NCBI GenBank assembly: GCA_001796995.1
Contig: MGOB01000011.1
Location: 20,099-25,257, forward strand
DNA: 5,159 nucleotides
Direction: 5' to 3'
From: Chloroflexi bacterium RBG_16_68_14
Lineage (GTDB): Bacteria > Chloroflexota > Dehalococcoidia > DSTF01 > RBG-16-68-14
Shown here: piece after piece, positions 1 through 5,159 of the stretch
Position numbering within the stretch: the first letter of the stretch is position 1
Layout: the number at the start of each line of letters is the position of its first letter
Position numbers and translations under genes: made by a program
The notes under the pieces: generated by a model
Databases searched by the model: none
Seen by the model: only the letters and a program-made list of their open reading frames with translations
What the model was told of the DNA's origin: nothing

Positions 1-1026
1 GGGGCGCGGCCGGGCCTGGCCCCTCGTCTGGGGCGAAGCCTGCCACCGAGCCTGCAAAGGCTGGCCAACCTGCTCCGCTATCGACAGGCCGGCCTGCAAC
101 GTGTCGTGGAAGGCCTGGCGCCAGAGGTACTCCACGCCCACTACCTGGTCGAGCACGGCTTCTACGCTACCGCCGCCCACTACCGGCCGTATGTGGTGAG
201 CGCGTGGGGCTCCGATGTGCTGGTGGAGGTGGCCCGCTCCCCGCTGAACCGGGCCATCGCGCGCTTCGTGTTGGCGCGGGCGGACCTGGCGACGGCGAAC
301 AATCGGTACATGGCACGGGAGGTGGCCCTCAAGCTGGGCATGGACCGAGCGCGGGTGCAGCACATCGTCCTGGGCGTCCAACGCGACCTCCTCGGCCAGC
401 CCGAGACCTCGGTCAACGTTCGGCCGCCCGCGCCGGACCGCCCACCCACGGCCATCAGCACCCGCTCCCTGGACTTACCCCTCTACAACGTCGATGTGAT
501 CGTCCGGGCGATGGCCCAGGTGCGGACGCGGATACCGGGCGCTCGACTGGTGGTGGCGGGCCAAGGGCGCCTGCGCCCGCAGCTCGAAGCGCTGGCGCAC
601 CGGCTCGGAATCGAGGAGACGGTACGGTTCGTCGGCTTCTTGTCGCAGGAGGAGTTGCGAGACGCCCTCGTAGAGTCCGAGGTCTTCGTCTCGGTGCCGT
701 CGTCGGACGCTACCTCGGTGGCGCTCCTCCAGGCGATGGCCGTCGGCTGCTTCCCCATCGTCTCCGATCTCCCCAGCCAGCAGGAGTTGGTGGAGTCCGC
801 CCCTGGCGGACAGGGCCTCCGCGTGCCCGCGCGCGACGTCGAGGCGCTGGCCGAGGGCATCGTGCGCGCGCTGGAGGACCGGGAGCTGCGCCGGGACGCC
901 GTCGAGCGCAACCGGCGCTTCGTGGAGGAGTACGGCGTGCTCGAGACGAACATGGCGAAGATGGAGGCGTGGTACTACCGGCTGGCCGGCCGAGCAGGGG
1001 AGGCAGAGACCGTATCGTCCGACTAG
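1..1026 (+). CDS. GT4-family glycosyltransferase, 5' end outside the window
   Basis: The reading frame is open from the first base to the TAG at 1024-1026, giving 341 residues. The GTG at 106 is internal: family-like sequence precedes it, and alignment by eye to the complete GT4 gene at 1850 suggests that about 30-35 N-terminal residues are missing. Seen in the fragment: an acceptor-side HAHYLVEHGF (residues 45-54), SAWGSDVL (67-74), a donor-domain start with ISTRS (152-156), VVAGQGRL (184-191), and VSVPSSDATS (230-239) where the donor-site EX7E motif is expected. There the first Glu is Asp236 and the second is Gln244. The Lys of the usual R-X4-K donor signature is also absent. GT-B retaining enzymes of this family move a sugar from a nucleotide donor to a lipid-linked or glycan acceptor at the inner face of the membrane. 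The family call is firm; donor and acceptor are unknown. Confidence 0.88.
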   Translation, partial: GARPGLAPRLGRSLPPSLQRLANLLRYRQAGLQRVVEGLAPEVLHAHYLVEHGFYATAAHYRPYVVSAWGSDVLVEVARSPLNRAIARFVLARADLATANNRYMAREVALKLGMDRARVQHIVLGVQRDLLGQPETSVNVRPPAPDRPPTAISTRSLDLPLYNVDVIVRAMAQVRTRIPGARLVVAGQGRLRPQLEALAHRLGIEETVRFVGFLSQEELRDALVESEVFVSVPSSDATSVALLQAMAVGCFPIVSDLPSQQELVESAPGGQGLRVPARDVEALAEGIVRALEDRELRRDAVERNRRFVEEYGVLETNMAKMEAWYYRLAGRAGEAETVSSD

Positions 1027-1050
1027 AGGCGCTCGCGGTTGCGGCCGCCG

Positions 1051-1716
1051 CTACGCCTCGATCTCGCCGGGGATGCGCGGCTGGGCCGTCGTCGGTGGAT
1101 CAGGAATCGGCGTGGGCTCCAGCAGCTCGATGCGCATCCGCCGGAACTTGGCGCTGGTCTGGGTGCCGCAGTACAGGCCCACGCGCCCTCCCTCGAGGAA
1201 GTAGGTCAAGCGCACCGTCAGGACCGGCTCCGGCCGGTGGTACACCCGGACCGACGCCTCCAGCCCCTGCACGCGCACGCTCACCGGCAGCCACTCGCCC
1301 CGGCTGTACGGTGCCGAGCCGCGCTGGTTGTTCACGTAGGCATCCGTCCACCACGGCACCATCCCGTGGGCGACCGGCAGGTAAACGACGTTGTTGGTCG
1401 CGCTGGAGCCCTGGGGCATGAGCCAGACCAGGTCGTAGTTGTCGGTGTCCTGGGCTCGGAAGACGACGCCGGGCCAGGTGCCCACCTCCGGCTCCGGCGG
1501 CGGCAGCACCAGGAGATCGAGGCTGAACTCGTAGTCGCGCCAGGCCGGGTCGCCGGCGATGGCCACTGTGCCCCCCTGCCAGTCCAGGATGCGGTTGTCG
1601 GGCAGGGAGAGGACGGGCTCCCCGTCCTCCACCGTTGCCACCCAGTCTCCTCGGTTGGTGGTCCAGCGGCGCAGGGACTCGTCCGCGACCTCCCCCGCCA
1701 GCACGACTTCGCCCAA
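1051..1716 (-). CDS. Concanavalin A-like (LamG/DUF1080-type) beta-sandwich protein
   Basis: Reverse-strand gene of 221 residues, TTG start at 1716 and TAG stop at 1051-1053. The TTG is chosen because AAAGGAGG lies 8 bases upstream, and the in-frame TAG at 1747-1749 leaves no ATG, GTG or TTG further up. The protein opens with W18 and a GDW...DGEPVLSL stretch (residues 23-38), followed by alternating hydrophobic strands such as DYEFSLDLLV (61-70), WPGVVFRAQDTDNYDLVWL (81-99), LPVSVRVQGLEASVRVY (143-159) and a closing GRVGLYCGTQTSAKFRRMRI (177-196). That order (exposed-ligand strand, FRAQD.DNY, then GRVGL...F..) is typical of laminin-G/3-keto-disaccharide hydrolase-like jelly rolls. A Pro-rich tail (201-216) ends it. 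I see no signal peptide, lipobox or membrane segment, so its place in the cell is unclear. It could bind or cleave glycan; no catalytic set is evident, and function is not assigned. Confidence 0.8.
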   Translation of the reverse strand: MGEVVLAGEVADESLRRWTTNRGDWVATVEDGEPVLSLPDNRILDWQGGTVAIAGDPAWRDYEFSLDLLVLPPPEPEVGTWPGVVFRAQDTDNYDLVWLMPQGSSATNNVVYLPVAHGMVPWWTDAYVNNQRGSAPYSRGEWLPVSVRVQGLEASVRVYHRPEPVLTVRLTYFLEGGRVGLYCGTQTSAKFRRMRIELLEPTPIPDPPTTAQPRIPGEIEA

Positions 1717-1724
1717 GGCCCCTT

Positions 1725-1732
1725 CCTCCTTT
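1725..1732 (-). promoter_or_regulatory. Strong Shine-Dalgarno for the beta-sandwich gene
   Basis: Read on the minus strand this is AAAGGAGG, with the GGAGG core ending 8 bases before the TTG at 1716. It is among the best ribosome-binding matches in the window and it decides the unusual TTG start. Confidence 0.75.
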
Positions 1733-1748
1733 GCTCCAGGCGCGCCCT

Positions 1749-1778
1749 ATCTTACTACGCCTTGCCCCCTCATGTGCA
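1749..1778 (-). promoter_or_regulatory. Candidate sigma70-type promoter for the beta-sandwich gene
   Basis: On the minus strand, TGCACA (1778-1773, 4 of 6 to TTGACA) is followed after 18 bases by TAAGAT (1754-1749, 4 of 6 to TATAAT). Transcription would begin near 1742, giving a leader of roughly 26 bases that includes the Shine-Dalgarno. It sits in the more A/T-rich part of the 133-base divergent gap at 1717-1849. This is pattern matching only; the spacing and position fit, but the consensus match is modest. No equally good promoter was seen on the plus strand for the gene at 1850. Confidence 0.3.
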
Positions 1779-1849
1779 GGGCACCAGCGGCCTGTGCTGA
1801 GCCGGAGCCTGGCTCTCCTCGTTGTCGCGCCGTACACTCAAGGTTGGCC

Positions 1850-2953
1850 ATGCGCGTCGTCTACCTGGCAGATGCGCCCTACGTCCATACTCGGCGCTGG
1901 GTGGAGCACTTCGTTCGCGCCGGCTGGGAGGCCCACGTCGTCTCCTTCCGCCCGGCCGAAGTCGAGGGCGCCCGCGTGCACTATGTGGGCGGCTTCGAGC
2001 GGCTGGGCAAGTTGCGCTACCTGCTCCACGCCGGGCGGGTGCGACGGCTGGTGCGGTCGCTGGAGCCGGACCTGCTCCACGCCCTCCACCTCACCAGCTA
2101 CGGCTTCCTGGCCGCCCTCTGCGACGTTCGCCCCACCCTCACCTCGGTCTGGGGCACCGATGTGCTGGAGGCGCCCCGCTGGAGCCCATTCCACTACCTG
2201 CTCACCCGCTACGCCCTGTCCCGGGCCGACCACATCACTGCTACCGGCCTCCGCCTGGCCAACGCCACCCTCCGCTACACGCCGCGCGCCAAGCCCGTGA
2301 CCGTGGTTCCTTACGGGGTCGATCTGGCGCGCTTCCAGCCGCGGGCGCGGAACGGCGCCCGACCCAGCGAGGTGGTCGTCGGTGCGGTGGCCCGTCTCTC
2401 GCCGGAGAAGGGGCTGGACGTGCTGCTGCGGGCGGTCGCCCGGCTGGTGGCAGAGGGCATGCCGCTGCGCGTCGTGCTGGCCGGCGACGGCCCCTGGCGC
2501 GTCCGCCTGAGGCGGATGGCGGAGCGGCTCGGCATCGCCGGGCGGGTTGACTTCCGCGGCGAAGTGCCCCACGAGCGCGTGCCGGAGGTGCTGGCGGAGC
2601 TCGACATCTTTGTCCTGCCCTCGCGGGCAGAGGGGTTCGGGGTGGCCGCGCTGGAGGCGCAGGCGATGGAGCTGCCCGTGGTCGCCTCCCGCGTCCACGG
2701 CATCCCCGACGCGGTGGAGGACGGCCACACGGGGCTCCTGGTGCCGCCGGGCGACGCGGAGGCGCTGGCCGGAGCCATCGCCCGCCTGGCGGAGGACGCC
2801 GAGCTGCGGGCCGCCATGGGCCGCGCCGGTCGCGCCTTCGTGGAGGGACGCTATCGCTGGCAGGAGAACGCAGCGCAGATGGAGCGGCTCTACCGCCATC
2901 TGCTAGATTCGTTTACACAGGCAAGCCCTCGTGCTACCGTACCGGAGAGCTAG
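1850..2953 (+). CDS. GT4-family glycosyltransferase (complete)
   Basis: A complete gene of 367 residues ending in TAG. The ATG at 1850 is chosen because MRVVYLADAP is the usual Rossmann-type first strand of GT4 enzymes, an AAGG lies 6 bases upstream, and any earlier in-frame start would overlap the reverse-strand gene with sequence unlike the family. Motifs in order: acceptor-side HTRRW (13-17), HALHLTSYGF (77-86), SVWGTDVL (99-106), hinge-region VVPYGVD (152-158), donor-domain GAVARLSPEKG (178-188) with Arg182 and Lys187 for the nucleotide-sugar phosphates, AGDGP (211-215), and an intact EX7E motif, Glu261 to Glu269 (SRAEGFGVAALE). The family transfers a sugar from a nucleotide donor with retention of configuration, at the cytoplasmic membrane face. 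No membrane segment is seen. It is related to the gene at 1-1026 (shared H-A-x-x-L...GF and WG[ST]DVL blocks) but keeps the canonical active site. Donor and acceptor are unknown. Confidence 0.93.
   Translation: MRVVYLADAPYVHTRRWVEHFVRAGWEAHVVSFRPAEVEGARVHYVGGFERLGKLRYLLHAGRVRRLVRSLEPDLLHALHLTSYGFLAALCDVRPTLTSVWGTDVLEAPRWSPFHYLLTRYALSRADHITATGLRLANATLRYTPRAKPVTVVPYGVDLARFQPRARNGARPSEVVVGAVARLSPEKGLDVLLRAVARLVAEGMPLRVVLAGDGPWRVRLRRMAERLGIAGRVDFRGEVPHERVPEVLAELDIFVLPSRAEGFGVAALEAQAMELPVVASRVHGIPDAVEDGHTGLLVPPGDAEALAGAIARLAEDAELRAAMGRAGRAFVEGRYRWQENAAQMERLYRHLLDSFTQASPRATVPES
2912..2940 (+). promoter_or_regulatory. Weak candidate promoter ahead of the GT2 operon
   Basis: TTTACA (2912-2917, 5 of 6 to TTGACA) is followed after 17 bases by TACCGT (2935-2940, 3 of 6 to TATAAT), inside the last codons of the upstream glycosyltransferase gene. 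The TTTACA stands out against GC-rich surroundings, but the -10 element is poor. If used, the leader would contain the palindromic repeat at 2969-3036. Confidence 0.18.
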
Positions 2954-2968
2954 CTGCATTCCACTCGG

Positions 2969-2986
2969 GTCGGGCTTCAGCCCGAC
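2969..2986 (+). repeat. Perfect palindromic hairpin GTCGGGCTTCAGCCCGAC
   Basis: An 8-base arm (GTCGGGCT) and its exact reverse complement (AGCCCGAC) are separated by two bases; in RNA this would fold as a 7-bp GC-rich stem with a TTCA loop. It starts 15 bases after the stop of the glycosyltransferase gene. No T-run follows, so it is not a standard intrinsic terminator, though it could still block 3' decay or pause transcription. It resembles the REP-type palindromes dispersed in many high-GC genomes; copy number cannot be judged from one window. Confidence 0.7.
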
Positions 2987-3036
2987 GGCGCTCTTCGCGA
3001 CACCTGCCCGCCGGCAGGCGGGGGCTGAAGCCTGTC
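2969..3036 (+). repeat. Composite REP-like inverted repeat in the 2954-3046 gap
   Basis: GGCTTCAGCCC at 2973-2983 is the exact reverse complement of GGGCTGAAGCC at 3022-3032, so the two ends of the gap can pair with each other as well as the left arm with itself. Between them lies a second hairpin-capable stretch: CCTGCC/GGCAGG (3003-3018) or, alternatively, CCCGCC/GGCGGG (3007-3022). The element fills nearly all non-coding bases between the two genes and ends 10 bases before the ATG at 3047. Its form suggests a non-autonomous REP/BIME-like or miniature element; no transposase or target-site duplication is visible here. Confidence 0.55.
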
Positions 3037-3046
3037 CCACGGGTGA

Positions 3047-4081
3047 ATGACAGTGCCTGACGAGGTACCTTTCCCCTTCGTCTCCGCCATCGTCCCGATG
3101 CGCAACGAGCGACGTTACATCGAGCGCTGCCTCCGCAGCCTGGCGGTCCAGGACTATCCGCCCGACCGCTGCGAGGTGATCGTCGTTGATGGCGGCTCGG
3201 ACGACGGCTCGCGCGAGCTGGTGGAGTCGATGCGGGAGGAGCTGCCCAATCTGCGGCTGCTGGAGAACCGCGGGAAGCACACCGCCCGCGGCCTGAACAT
3301 CGGCCTCGCCTTCGCCCAGGGCGAGGTGATCGCCCGGGTCGACGCCCACGCCGCCGTCGCGCCCGACTTCCTGCGGGAGAGCGTAGCGGCGCTCCGGCGC
3401 ACGGGCGCCGACGTGGTGGGTGGGCCCATCCGGACCCTGGGTGAGGGGTTGGCGGGCGAGGCGGTCGCCCTCGCGGTCTCCTCCCCCTTCGGCGTGGGCA
3501 ACGCGGTCTTCCGCTACAGCCAGAGGGAGCAGTGGACCGATACGGTCGCCTTCCCCGCCTACCGCCGCGATGTCTTCGACCGCACCGGTCCCTTCGCGGA
3601 GATCGACGGCGGCGAGGACGATGAGTTTCACTACCGGCTGCGGGACGCCGGCGGCCGGATCTTGCTGACGCCTGCCATCCGCTCCACCTACTACGCCCGC
3701 CGCTCCTACTGGGAGCTGGCGCGCCAGTACTTCGGCTACGGCCAGGCAAAGGTGGTGGTGCTCTCCCGTCACCCGCGACGGACCCGGCTGCGCCAGTTGG
3801 TGCCTTCGGCCTTCGTGCTGGCGCTGCTGGGCTCGGCCGTCGTCGCCTTCTTCGGTGGGCTCCTGGTCTTGCCCCTGGCGATCGTGGTGGGGTCGTACGT
3901 GACGACGACGCTAGTCGCCTCCTTCGTCGTGGCGCGGCGTCATGGCTGGCGCCACTTGCTGCGGCTGCCCGTAGCCTTCGCTTGCATGCACCTGGCCTAC
4001 GGGCTGGGGTTCCTCAGCGGGCTAGCGCGGCGGGCATTCGGCCAGCCGGTGGCGACGCCCCGGGAGGCGGAGGCGCCGTGA
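3047..4081 (+). CDS. ExoA-like GT2 glycosyltransferase with C-terminal membrane domain
   Basis: A complete gene of 344 residues, ATG to TGA (4079-4081). GT-A/GT2 features in order: VSAIVPMRNE (12-21), IVVDGGSDDGS (45-55), ARGLNIG (80-86), the DXD-like RVDAHA (97-102, Asp99), TGADVVGGPI (119-128), the ED motif in GGEDDEFHYRLR (188-199; Glu190, Asp191), and ARQYFGYGQAK (225-235) in the place of the QXXRW region. RVDAHA, TGADVVGGP and the ED...YRLR block match the succinoglycan ExoA-like subfamily, which uses a nucleotide sugar to extend a lipid-linked glycan. Three hydrophobic segments follow (about 252-272, 273-296 and 306-326), anchoring it in the inner membrane with the catalytic domain in the cytoplasm. 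The ribosome site is weak (GGGTG just before ATG), and the palindromic repeat lies immediately upstream. The last four bases overlap the methyltransferase start. Subfamily fairly sure; the sugar transferred is not known. Confidence 0.92.
   Translation: MTVPDEVPFPFVSAIVPMRNERRYIERCLRSLAVQDYPPDRCEVIVVDGGSDDGSRELVESMREELPNLRLLENRGKHTARGLNIGLAFAQGEVIARVDAHAAVAPDFLRESVAALRRTGADVVGGPIRTLGEGLAGEAVALAVSSPFGVGNAVFRYSQREQWTDTVAFPAYRRDVFDRTGPFAEIDGGEDDEFHYRLRDAGGRILLTPAIRSTYYARRSYWELARQYFGYGQAKVVVLSRHPRRTRLRQLVPSAFVLALLGSAVVAFFGGLLVLPLAIVVGSYVTTTLVASFVVARRHGWRHLLRLPVAFACMHLAYGLGFLSGLARRAFGQPVATPREAEAP
4062..4073 (+). promoter_or_regulatory. Shine-Dalgarno deciding the methyltransferase GTG start
   Basis: GGGAGG (4062-4067) and GGAGG (4069-4073) lie 10 and 4 bases before the GTG at 4078, inside the end of the glycosyltransferase gene. 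With the GTGA stop/start overlap this supports GTG 4078 over the in-frame ATG at 3982, which would overlap the preceding gene by 100 bases. Confidence 0.6.
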
Positions 4082-4761
4082 GCCCGGCCCTCGCCTCGGC
4101 CGCCCCGGTTGCCAGCCGCCGCGTTGCGGACGCCTCGCCCTACGAGCGTCTGAGCGCCGCTGAGCGCTACCTGCACCTCACCCGGGACCGGGCCTTCCTG
4201 GCCTTGCTGGGGCGTCGCGGCTTCGCGCGGCTGGCCGGCCTGCGCATCCTGGAGCTGGGCTGCGGCGAGGGCTCGCTCCTGCGCAGCCTCCTCTACTACG
4301 GGGCGGACGCGGTCAGGCTGGAGGGCGTGGATATCGACGCTGGGAAGGTGAGCCGGGCGCAAGGGTCGCTGGCGGGCCTCCGCCTCGCCGTGGGCAGCAT
4401 CGCCGCGCTGCCCTATCGCGACGGCGCCTTCGATCTGGCCCTCGCCTTCACCGTCTTCACGTCTGTACTGAACGGTCGGGCGCGGGAGCGGGGCGCGGCC
4501 GAGGCGCTGCGGGTGCTCCGCCCCGGCGGGCTGCTGGTGGTGTACGACTTCTGGATCAACCCGCTGAACCAGGACGTTCGCCCGCTCCGCGCCGGCGAGC
4601 TGCGCGCCCTCTTCGCGCCGCGGCCGGTGGAGGTGGAGCGGGTGACGCTGGCGCCGCCCATCGTGCGGGCGCTGGGCGGGCGGCCCGGCCTCTGCGCGCC
4701 GCTGGAGCGGCTGCCCTGGCTCCGCACCCACCTGCTGGCCGCCGTGCCGAAGGAGGGCTGA
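4078..4761 (+). CDS. Class I SAM-dependent methyltransferase
   Basis: A 227-residue protein starting at GTG 4078, whose first bases overlap the TGA of the preceding gene (GTGA), and ending with TGA 4759-4761. The Rossmann methyltransferase motifs are complete: motif [15 protein letters not shown] (55-68) for the SAM glycine loop, the acidic strand end GVDID (83-87), [17 protein letters not shown] (108-124) for the adenine-side and post-II strand, and [13 protein letters not shown] (147-159). After the YDF comes [10 protein letters not shown] (161-170), a stretch I associate with methyltransferases of surface-polysaccharide clusters. Length fits a single Methyltransf_11/25-type domain with a short N-terminal cap. 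It is soluble, with no membrane segment. Coupling to the glycosyltransferase upstream and the sugar aminotransferase downstream suggests O- or N-methylation of a sugar or glycan end. The substrate is inference; a small-molecule or lipid acceptor cannot be excluded. Confidence 0.88.
   Translation: MSPALASAAPVASRRVADASPYERLSAAERYLHLTRDRAFLALLGRRGFARLAGLRILELGCGEGSLLRSLLYYGADAVRLEGVDIDAGKVSRAQGSLAGLRLAVGSIAALPYRDGAFDLALAFTVFTSVLNGRARERGAAEALRVLRPGGLLVVYDFWINPLNQDVRPLRAGELRALFAPRPVEVERVTLAPPIVRALGGRPGLCAPLERLPWLRTHLLAAVPKEG
4750..4756 (+). promoter_or_regulatory. Shine-Dalgarno for the aminotransferase gene
   Basis: AAGGAGG lies within the final codons of the methyltransferase gene, 7 bases before the GTG at 4764. 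It sets the GTG as the start and points to translation of both genes from one transcript. Confidence 0.7.
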
Positions 4762-4763
4762 CC

Positions 4764-5159
4764 GTGGGCGAGGACTTCCTCCCCTTCGCGCTGCCGGACA
4801 TCGGGCAGGAGGAGATCGATGAGGTGGTCGAGACCCTCCGCTCCGGCTGGCTCACCGGCGGCCCGAAGGTGCGGGCCTTCGAGGAGAAGTTCCGGGAGGC
4901 GGTGGGCGCCGAGCACGCCGTGGCCCTCTCGTCCTGCACCGCCGGGCTCCACCTGGCGCTGCTGGCGGCCGGCATCGGCCCCGGCGACGAGGTGATCACT
5001 ACGCCCCTCACCTTCGCCGCCACCGTCAACGTCATCCTGCACGTCGGCGCGAAGCCGGTCCTGGCTGACATCCGCGAGGACGACTACAACCTCGACCCGG
5101 TCGAGGTGGAGCGCCGGATGACGCCGCGCACCAGGGCGCTCCTGCCCGTCCACTACGGC
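4764..5159 (+). CDS. DegT/DnrJ/EryC1/StrS sugar aminotransferase, 3' end outside the window
   Basis: The frame opens at GTG 4764, two bases after the methyltransferase stop, and runs without a stop to the window end: 132 residues, about a third of the usual 370-400. Family marks in order: [18 protein letters not shown] (5-22), [14 protein letters not shown] (27-40), the PLP-phosphate loop [11 protein letters not shown] (56-66), [20 protein letters not shown] (70-89) with Phe84 placed to stack on the cofactor, GAKPVLADI (95-103), and [13 protein letters not shown] (120-132). The PLP-binding lysine lies beyond the edge and cannot be checked. Such enzymes transfer an amino group, usually from glutamate, to a nucleotide-linked keto-sugar, making amino sugars for surface glycans. 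The SS-x-TAGLH and IPVHY-type blocks recall the ArnB/PseC-like branch, but the substrate (UDP-, dTDP-, GDP- or CMP-sugar precursor) cannot be told from this part. It is the third gene of the run beginning at 3047. Confidence 0.92.
   Translation, partial: MGEDFLPFALPDIGQEEIDEVVETLRSGWLTGGPKVRAFEEKFREAVGAEHAVALSSCTAGLHLALLAAGIGPGDEVITTPLTFAATVNVILHVGAKPVLADIREDDYNLDPVEVERRMTPRTRALLPVHYG

Noticed and set aside
1027..1050. Possible bidirectional terminator between the convergent genes
   Set aside because: Only a 4-bp GCGG/CCGC stem and a GCGGCCGC palindrome are present, with no T-run on either strand.
204..1421. Long plus-strand open frame (405 codons) across the first glycosyltransferase gene and beyond
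   Set aside because: Its translation is dominated by Gly, Pro, Arg and Ala with no motif, and it overlaps two convincing genes; GC-rich DNA gives long stop-free shadow frames.
1039..1800. Plus-strand open frame opposite the beta-sandwich gene
   Set aside because: His-, Arg- and Gln-rich composition and no domain pattern; the minus-strand frame has a proper protein composition, a fold signature and a strong ribosome site.
1559..1849. N-terminal extension of the second GT4 gene from an upstream ATG
   Set aside because: The added residues are low-complexity, overlap the reverse gene, and precede the natural MRVVYLADAP start of the fold.
1838..2899. 353-codon minus-strand open frame opposite the second GT4 gene
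   Set aside because: Antisense shadow rich in His, Gln, Gly and Arg; the plus strand encodes a complete canonical GT4 enzyme.
2969..2986. Intrinsic terminator after the second GT4 gene
   Set aside because: The stem is good, but it is followed by CG-rich sequence rather than a run of T, so it is listed as a repeat instead.
2903..3772. Minus-strand open frame opposite the GT2 gene
   Set aside because: No motif and antisense to an enzyme with every GT2 landmark; it also runs through the palindromic repeat.

Overview
The window is GC-rich bacterial DNA, with third codon positions almost all G or C and frequent GTG/TTG starts. It carries part of a cell-surface polysaccharide (exopolysaccharide, capsule or O-antigen type) gene cluster. 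Six protein-coding genes can be supported, two of them cut by the window edges. No RNA gene, CRISPR array, transposase or replication origin was seen. The base composition, start-codon use and palindromic intergenic repeat would fit a high-GC lineage such as Chloroflexota (Thermomicrobia-like), but that placement is a guess; nothing in the window fixes the taxon.

Layout, left to right. (1) 1-1026 (+): 3' part of a GT4-fold glycosyltransferase with an altered donor-site motif. (2) 1051-1716 (-): a single reverse-strand gene for a concanavalin A-like (LamG/DUF1080-type) beta-sandwich protein. It converges on gene 1 with a 24-base gap. (3) 1717-1849: a divergent intergenic region with a strong Shine-Dalgarno and a candidate promoter for the reverse gene. 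(4) 1850-2953 (+): a complete GT4 glycosyltransferase with canonical motifs. (5) 2954-3046: a short gap filled by palindromic, REP-like inverted repeats. (6) 3047-4081 (+): an ExoA-like GT2 glycosyltransferase with a C-terminal membrane domain. (7) 4078-4761 (+): a SAM-dependent methyltransferase overlapping gene 6 by four bases (GTGA). (8) 4764-5159 (+): the 5' part of a DegT/DnrJ/EryC1/StrS sugar aminotransferase, two bases after the methyltransferase stop and with a strong ribosome site inside the methyltransferase gene.

How they may work together (inference): the aminotransferase would make a nucleotide-linked amino sugar, the three glycosyltransferases would add sugars to a lipid-linked or growing glycan, and the methyltransferase would modify a sugar or the glycan. 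Genes 6-8 look like one translationally coupled operon. The role of the beta-sandwich protein is unknown; it has a carbohydrate-associated fold but no visible export signal. I see no convincing new multi-gene system. The points most worth checking are the degenerate active-site motif of the first glycosyltransferase, the lone reverse-strand gene between two GT4 genes, and the palindromic repeat just upstream of the operon.
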